DNA from: Pseudomonadales bacterium
GTDB lineage: Bacteria; Pseudomonadota; Gammaproteobacteria; Pseudomonadales; Azotimanducaceae
DNA length: 7,440 nucleotides
Assembly (NCBI GenBank): GCA_007128525.1
Contig: SKXG01000156.1
Location: forward strand, 1-7,440
Direction: 5' to 3'
The position numbers and the translations under genes were made by a program. Below, piece by piece: positions 5,428-7,440 of this stretch (the first letter of the stretch is position 1; the number at the start of each line of letters is the position of its first letter). Under the pieces are notes generated by a model. It was given only the letters and a program-made list of their open reading frames with translations, did no database searches and was not told the origin of the DNA.

Positions 5428-5866
5428 TGGCCTGCACTTCCAGCGGACGCTCGCTGCGCGCAATCTTGTCGAGTACACCATTGATGTATTTGTGGCTGTC
5501 CTCTGCACCGAAGTCTCGCGCCAGCGCGACAGCCTCATGGATGGCGACTTTGAAAGGCACTTCAGGGCGCGCATGCAGCTCATAGGCGCCCAGTCGCAGC
5601 AGCACGCGCTCAACCTGATCCAAGGCGTCAATCTGGCGATCCAGATAGGGGGCAATCAATGCGTCAAGGCGCGCCTGCTCCGCGATCACACCACGTAACA
5701 CGTCGTGGAAGAAGCCGCGGTCTATGCGCTTGAAGTTGTGGTCTTCGAGGAACTGGCGCTCGATCTCAGCCGCATCAGCGCCGCTGACCTGCCATTGGTA
5801 CAGCGCCTGCAGCAGCAGCCGCCGCGCCCGCCGCCGGGCCCAGGGATCAAAACGTTCTTCAGACAT
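5420..5866 (-). CDS. nusB: Transcription antitermination factor NusB
   Basis: The 148-residue all-helical RNA-binding protein binds the boxA sequence with NusE (ribosomal protein S10) to prevent early termination on rRNA operons. The arginine-rich ARRRARRLLLQALYQWQVSG at about 10-29 is the conserved RNA-binding first helix. RIDRGFFHDVLRGV at 47-60, QVERVLLRLGAYEL at 84-97, PFKVAIHEAVALARDFG at 104-120 and YINGVLDKIAR at 127-137 complete the family pattern. The frame extends upstream to a TTG at 5911 that overlaps the ribH stop. ATG 5866 is preferred because conserved sequence starts just after it and family members are about 140-150 residues long. No strong Shine-Dalgarno precedes this ATG, so the TTG start cannot be ruled out. 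The 3' end overlaps thiL by eight bases. Confidence 0.95.
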   Translation of the reverse strand: MSEERFDPWARRRARRLLLQALYQWQVSGADAAEIERQFLEDHNFKRIDRGFFHDVLRGVIAEQARLDALIAPYLDRQIDALDQVERVLLRLGAYELHARPEVPFKVAIHEAVALARDFGAEDSHKYINGVLDKIARSERPLEVQANG

Positions 5867-5907
5867 GAGGTTAACCCGGGGTCGACACCCGTCAGACGAA
5901 AAATGGC

Positions 5908-6378
5908 TCAACCCAGCTGGTCGAATACATTGAGCATTTCCAGAGCCGTCAACGCTGCATCATCGCCTTTGTTGCCGGCCTTGATACCGCTGCGCTCAAG
6001 CGCCTGCTCACTGGTGTCCGTGGTCAGTACGCCGAATATCACGGGCAAGTCGAGTTTTAGCGCGGCCTGTTGCAGGCCTGATGCGCACTGTCCTGCAACA
6101 TAGTCAAAGTGTGGCGTTCCGCCACGGATGACGGTGCCCAACGCGATCACGGCATCACAACCCGTTTTGGCGGCGACCCGCTGCGCTGCCAGCGGCAGCT
6201 CAAAGCAACCGGGCACCCAGACCAGCGTAATGTCTTCGGGCTTGACGCCATGTCGCTGCAGGGTCTGCTGTGCGCCCTGCACCAGGCGCTCGACAATCAG
6301 GGAATTGAAGCGGGCTGCAACAATGGCGATTTTGCGCCCCTGCCCCTGAGTTCCGCCCTGGATTTCTTTCGTGCTCAT
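5908..6378 (-). CDS. ribH: 6,7-dimethyl-8-ribityllumazine synthase (riboflavin synthase beta chain)
   Basis: The 156-residue enzyme joins 5-amino-6-ribitylaminouracil with 3,4-dihydroxy-2-butanone 4-phosphate, the penultimate step of riboflavin synthesis. Visible signatures are [14 protein letters not shown] at 17-30 (the FN pair contacts substrate), [13 protein letters not shown] at 53-65, [14 protein letters not shown] at 81-94 with the catalytic His at 90, and [20 protein letters not shown] at 116-135 followed by NKG. The phosphate-binding Arg is in ERSG (129). A Gln/Gly-rich N-terminal extension of about 14 residues precedes the core. The start is well supported by AAGGG eight bases upstream of ATG 6378. 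ribD ends 29 bases upstream and nusB starts 41 bases downstream. The gene is called ribE in some species. Confidence 0.97.
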   Translation of the reverse strand: MSTKEIQGGTQGQGRKIAIVAARFNSLIVERLVQGAQQTLQRHGVKPEDITLVWVPGCFELPLAAQRVAAKTGCDAVIALGTVIRGGTPHFDYVAGQCASGLQQAALKLDLPVIFGVLTTDTSEQALERSGIKAGNKGDDAALTALEMLNVFDQLG

Positions 6379-6407
6379 GTGCTCGACCCTTGTGTAAACA
6401 CGTCATT

Positions 6408-7440
6408 TTAACCGGTTTGGGGCCCGGATGCGTCGCTTCGCGCACGAAAACGCAAGCGCATGTCTGCACCGACCGGCACACTGTCGATCGGATAGGCCGC
6501 CAGTGCCTCATCCAGCCTGGCCAGCGGCAGTTCCGCCAGCGGCCGCGCATCGCTGCCGAGCAGCTTGGGCGCCACATACAGCAACAGCTCGTCCCACAGC
6601 CCGCTGGCCAGCAAACTGCCGGCGAGGCGCGGCCCGCATTCGAACAACACTTCATTGCATTCCCGGCGGCCCAGCTCATCAAGCAATGCAGCCAGCGTCG
6701 GCTGCGGACCGTCAAAGGCCAGGACTTCGGCCTTCCGGGCCAGCGCGGCCTGCCGCGATGCGCCGGCCGAGGCTGCCGACGCCAGCAGTACCGGCCCCGG
6801 CGCGTCAAACAGGCGTGCCGTCGGCGGTGTCTGCAGACGCGAGTCGAGCACCACACGCAACGGCTGCCGCAGCACGCCATCAACGGCAAAGGCCGTGTCG
6901 CGAACGTTGAGCAGTGGGTTGTCCGCGAGGACGGTACCGACCCCGGTAATCAGCGCACAGCTGCGCGCCCGCCAGGATTGCACATCAGCCCGGGCCTCAG
7001 CGCCGGTTATCCACTGGCTCTCACCCGAGGCCATGGCCGTGCGGCCATCCAGCGACATGGCCACTTTCAGGCGAACCCAGGGCCGTCCGGTCTGCATGCG
7101 ACGGACAAAGCCTTCATTCAGGGCGTGTGCCGCTGGTACCGAGCAGGCCTCGACAGCGATGCCGGCCTCCCGCAGCCGGCGGTAGCCATTGCCGGCTACC
7201 TTGGGATTAGGATCATCCAACGCCCCGACCACGCGACCAACACCGGCCTGGACCAGGGCTTCGGCACAGGGCGGTGTCCGGCCCTGGTGGGCACAGGGCT
7301 CGAGGCTGACATAGCAGGTGGCGCCCGCCGGATCATGGCCGTTGGCCCGGGCATCTGCCAGGGCGCGGATTTCCGCATGATCTGCGCCGGCCCGAACATG
7401 CCAGCCCCGCCCCAACACGTCGCCGTCACGGACAATCAGC
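6408..7440 (-). CDS. ribD: Bifunctional riboflavin biosynthesis deaminase/reductase RibD (5' end off window)
   Basis: The frame runs leftward from the right edge; about 343 residues are visible, from LIVRDGD onward. Roughly the first 25-30 residues of the family (the region with the PNP-VGC motif) are missing only because the window ends. The N-terminal zinc deaminase domain shows DHAEIRAL and PCAHQGRTPPC, holding the His and two Cys zinc ligands and the catalytic Glu. DDPNPKVAGNG follows. The C-terminal reductase domain shows LKVAMSLDGRTAMASGESQW, GVGTVLADNPLLNVR, LFECGPRLAGSLL and APKLLGSDARPL. Together they convert diaminohydroxyphosphoribosylaminopyrimidine to the ribitylamino-uracil phosphate. 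A GTG at 7418 is in frame but is not the true start, because family sequence continues before it. It is followed directly by ribH, without ribE or ribBA between. The nrdR gene expected upstream lies outside the window. Confidence 0.97.
   Translation of the reverse strand, partial: LIVRDGDVLGRGWHVRAGADHAEIRALADARANGHDPAGATCYVSLEPCAHQGRTPPCAEALVQAGVGRVVGALDDPNPKVAGNGYRRLREAGIAVEACSVPAAHALNEGFVRRMQTGRPWVRLKVAMSLDGRTAMASGESQWITGAEARADVQSWRARSCALITGVGTVLADNPLLNVRDTAFAVDGVLRQPLRVVLDSRLQTPPTARLFDAPGPVLLASAASAGASRQAALARKAEVLAFDGPQPTLAALLDELGRRECNEVLFECGPRLAGSLLASGLWDELLLYVAPKLLGSDARPLAELPLARLDEALAAYPIDSVPVGADMRLRFRARSDASGPQTG

Noticed and set aside
4435..5655. Long in-frame extension of thiL giving a 406-residue protein
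   Set aside because: The extra 76 residues overlap nusB completely, are Arg/Cys/Ser-rich shadow sequence and match nothing in ThiL; MDEFTLIDRL at 5427 is the normal start.
5867..5911. TTG start extending NusB by 15 residues
   Set aside because: The added residues are not family-like and the ATG at 5866 gives the normal length, though the ATG lacks a strong Shine-Dalgarno, so a small doubt remains.
6565..7185. 206-codon plus-strand frame opposite ribD
   Set aside because: It is rich in Ser, Arg and Ala with no domain pattern; it mirrors the conserved ribD reading frame.
1..7440. Mobile element, CRISPR, toxin-antitoxin or phage-defence system
   Set aside because: No transposase, integrase, regularly spaced repeats, tRNA-flanked insertion or toxin-sized gene pair is visible; nearly all coding sequence belongs to known housekeeping families.

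Overview
The window reads as ordinary chromosomal DNA of a GC-rich, flagellated gammaproteobacterium. Most genes are housekeeping genes whose order (ribD-ribH-nusB-thiL-pgpA facing xseB-ispA) matches a block known from Pseudomonas, Marinobacter and enteric bacteria, although several members usually found there are missing. I cannot name the genus.

Layout. (1) Positions 1-964 are motility-flavoured. A partial minus-strand gene resembling a flagellar hook-length control protein (FliK-like) runs off the left edge, and a divergent membrane-anchored DUF2802 protein follows. The 230-base gap between them holds a good sigma-54 (-24/-12) promoter match aimed at the FliK-like gene. (2) Positions 1000-1437 encode a periplasmic cytochrome c' on the minus strand. 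It converges with the DUF2802 gene across a perfect hairpin. (3) Positions 1438-1809 hold no convincing gene, only a GC-rich low-complexity stretch with a 16-base palindrome. (4) Positions 1810-3009 carry xseB (exonuclease VII small subunit) and ispA (farnesyl diphosphate synthase) on the plus strand. The dxs gene that often follows ispA is absent. (5) A minus-strand membrane-anchored retropepsin-like aspartic protease (3040-3777) lies there instead. (6) From 7440 down to 3907 a tight minus-strand operon reads ribD (5' end off the window) - ribH - nusB - thiL - pgpA, with gaps of 12 to 41 bases and one 8-base overlap.

Function. RibD and RibH perform consecutive parts of riboflavin synthesis. 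NusB is a transcription antitermination factor, ThiL makes thiamine diphosphate, and PgpA makes phosphatidylglycerol. XseB belongs to a DNA exonuclease and IspA makes the C15 isoprenoid precursor for quinones and undecaprenyl phosphate. These are linked by conserved neighbourhood rather than by one pathway.

I see no tRNA, rRNA, CRISPR array, transposase or phage gene, and no sign of a new multi-gene system. The points most worth checking are the sigma-54 site, the unusual active-site residues of ThiL, the missing dxs, ribE and ribBA genes, and the odd GC-rich leader in front of xseB.
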